Of a stretch of DNA of 5,787 bases, positions 4,979-5,787 are shown piece after piece; the stretch's first letter is position 1, and each line of letters opens with the position of its first letter. The translations under genes and the position numbers were made by a program. Below the pieces are notes generated by a model, which saw only the letters and a program-made list of their open reading frames with translations, ran no database searches and was not told the origin of the DNA. Location of the stretch: the NCBI GenBank assembly GCA_946479785.1, contig CAMLHQ010000128.1:1-5787 (forward strand), read 5' to 3'. This stretch comes from an uncultured Nitrospira sp. (GTDB lineage: Bacteria; Nitrospirota; Nitrospiria; Nitrospirales; Nitrospiraceae).

Positions 4979-5173
4979 ACAGATTACTTCCTCGCTATCC
5001 TCAATGGTTGATACGATCCTGCCCCCTCCTGAACCGTAGTGCGCTCAAGTCATTGAGAAACCCGACATCTTCGAGTATTCTCAGTTCGTTTCATTACACT
5101 TCATGTCGGCACCGACTTTGCTGTATGTGACTGAGTTCTCATACATTCACACCTTCATGAGGAGGGAGGGCCT
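4979..5173 (+). other. Intergenic and leader region before the lipoprotein gene
   Basis: Apart from the possible minus-strand remnant and the promoter described separately, I see a small inverted repeat GTCG-GCAC-CGAC (5105-5116) in the probable 5' leader. Just before the next gene there is a very purine-rich ribosome binding region, AGGAGGGAGGG (5160-5170). Confidence 0.4.
5053..5081 (+). promoter_or_regulatory. Possible promoter of the coiled-coil lipoprotein gene
   Basis: TTGAGA (5053-5058, five of six), 17-bp spacer, TATTCT (5076-5081, four of six). Start near 5088, leader about 86 nt. A 6-bp inverted repeat, TGAGAA (5054-5059) and TTCTCA (5078-5083), coincides with the two hexamers and could be an operator or chance. 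Confidence 0.42.
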
Positions 5174-5787
5174 ATGACACTACACAATAAACGTCACTGC
5201 CTGTTCATCAAGCAAACCTGCTTGATTGCGTCCATGATCATCATGGGATCCGGCTGCGTCTCAACCGACACGCATAATAAGGCGTTGAGCGAACTGGAAG
5301 CGGCCAAGAAGTTATCGTCCCAGCAAGCCGCGGAGCTGGAGGCGCTTAAAAAGAAGTCCCAGGCTCAGACTGCCGACCTTCAGCAGCAGTTGGCTGGTCT
5401 GCAACAGAACTTCGACCAGGAATCGAGCCAGCGTAAGGCCGCTGAACAGCAGGCCGCATCGTTGGCACAGGAACGTGCAGCTCTAGAGGTGCGCTCCGGA
5501 GAATTACAATCCAAGCTCGATAACCTGGAACAGGAAAAGGGGCGACTCAACAGTGAATTGGGTACGGTGCAGGGACAAATCAAAGATCTCGGGGAGAAAA
5601 TGGCGAGCGGGAATGCCTCTGCTCAGGAAGAAATCATGAAGCTGCAGAGACATGCGACCGAACTAGAAGCCAACGCAGCCAGAATCGCTCAAGAACGAGA
5701 ACAGCTCCGCAGGGAACAATCCCAACTCTCAGCCAGTCTCGACCAGGAACGCCAACGGCTCAAGGCCGAGGCGGAGGAAAAAGCCCG
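5174..5787 (+). CDS. Coiled-coil lipoprotein, N-terminal part (runs off the right edge)
   Basis: Open from ATG 5174 to the window end (204 codons, no stop). The start is supported by AGGAGG (5160-5165) with an 8-base spacing. The N-terminus has basic residues, a hydrophobic stretch (CLIASMIIMGSG) and a lipobox-like GSGC, so Cys28 is the probable lipidated residue. From about 36 to the end the sequence is a long, Gln/Glu/Ala/Lys-rich coiled coil (for example LEAAKKLSSQQAAELEALKK) with repeating LQQQL, QERAALE and QEREQLR units. It would sit in the periplasm, anchored to a membrane. Similar coiled-coil lipoproteins often end in an OmpA-like peptidoglycan-binding domain, but that part is outside the window, so the function cannot be assigned. 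It could also be a plain Lpp-like or tethering protein. Confidence 0.88.
   Translation, partial: MTLHNKRHCLFIKQTCLIASMIIMGSGCVSTDTHNKALSELEAAKKLSSQQAAELEALKKKSQAQTADLQQQLAGLQQNFDQESSQRKAAEQQAASLAQERAALEVRSGELQSKLDNLEQEKGRLNSELGTVQGQIKDLGEKMASGNASAQEEIMKLQRHATELEANAARIAQEREQLRREQSQLSASLDQERQRLKAEAEEKA

Noticed and set aside
4737..5039. Plus-strand frame of 100 codons
   Set aside because: It overlaps the small exported protein out of frame, runs through the UUCG hairpin and has a proline-rich antisense-like composition.

Overview
The window looks like a chromosomal segment of a Nitrospira-type bacterium (phylum Nitrospirota). The main reason is the partial 16S rRNA gene at the left edge on the minus strand. 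Its 5' end and V1-V3 sequence read like Nitrospira 16S as I remember it; I could not run an alignment. The protein genes fit a moderately GC-rich Gram-negative with Tat export and lipoproteins.

Layout. 1-569: 5' third of a 16S rRNA gene (-). 570-870: its leader and control region, with a boxA antitermination element and two tandem sigma70-type promoters, each with a 17-bp spacer. An imperfect palindrome covers the -35 of the distal promoter. 994-2022 (+): Tat-exported molybdopterin oxidoreductase of the sulfite oxidase fold, overlapping by ATGA a 49-codon basic protein gene (2019-2168). 2333-3157 (+): unusual membrane protein with TPR-like helical repeats and a C-terminal two-helix, potassium-channel-like pore whose filter reads GLVD instead of GYGD. 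3304-3537 (-): small winged-helix regulator with a palindrome-rich upstream region. 3666-4289 (-): RluE-type 23S rRNA pseudouridine synthase. 4501-4619: intergenic region with a tandem repeat, an extended -10 promoter and a short hairpin plus T6, a candidate small RNA or attenuator. 4672-4854 (+): small exported charged protein, followed by a UUCG-capped hairpin. 4892-5044 (-): short protein-like reading frame, either a 28-residue ORF or the remnant of a TGA-interrupted gene. 5174-end (+): start of a coiled-coil lipoprotein, cut by the window edge.

How the genes relate. This is mostly a set of short independent units, not one pathway. The rRNA operon and RluE both concern ribosome production, but they are separate units. 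The oxidoreductase and the 49-residue protein are probably co-transcribed. The two genes at the right end both encode envelope proteins and each has its own strong ribosome binding site. No mobile element, CRISPR array or tRNA was seen.
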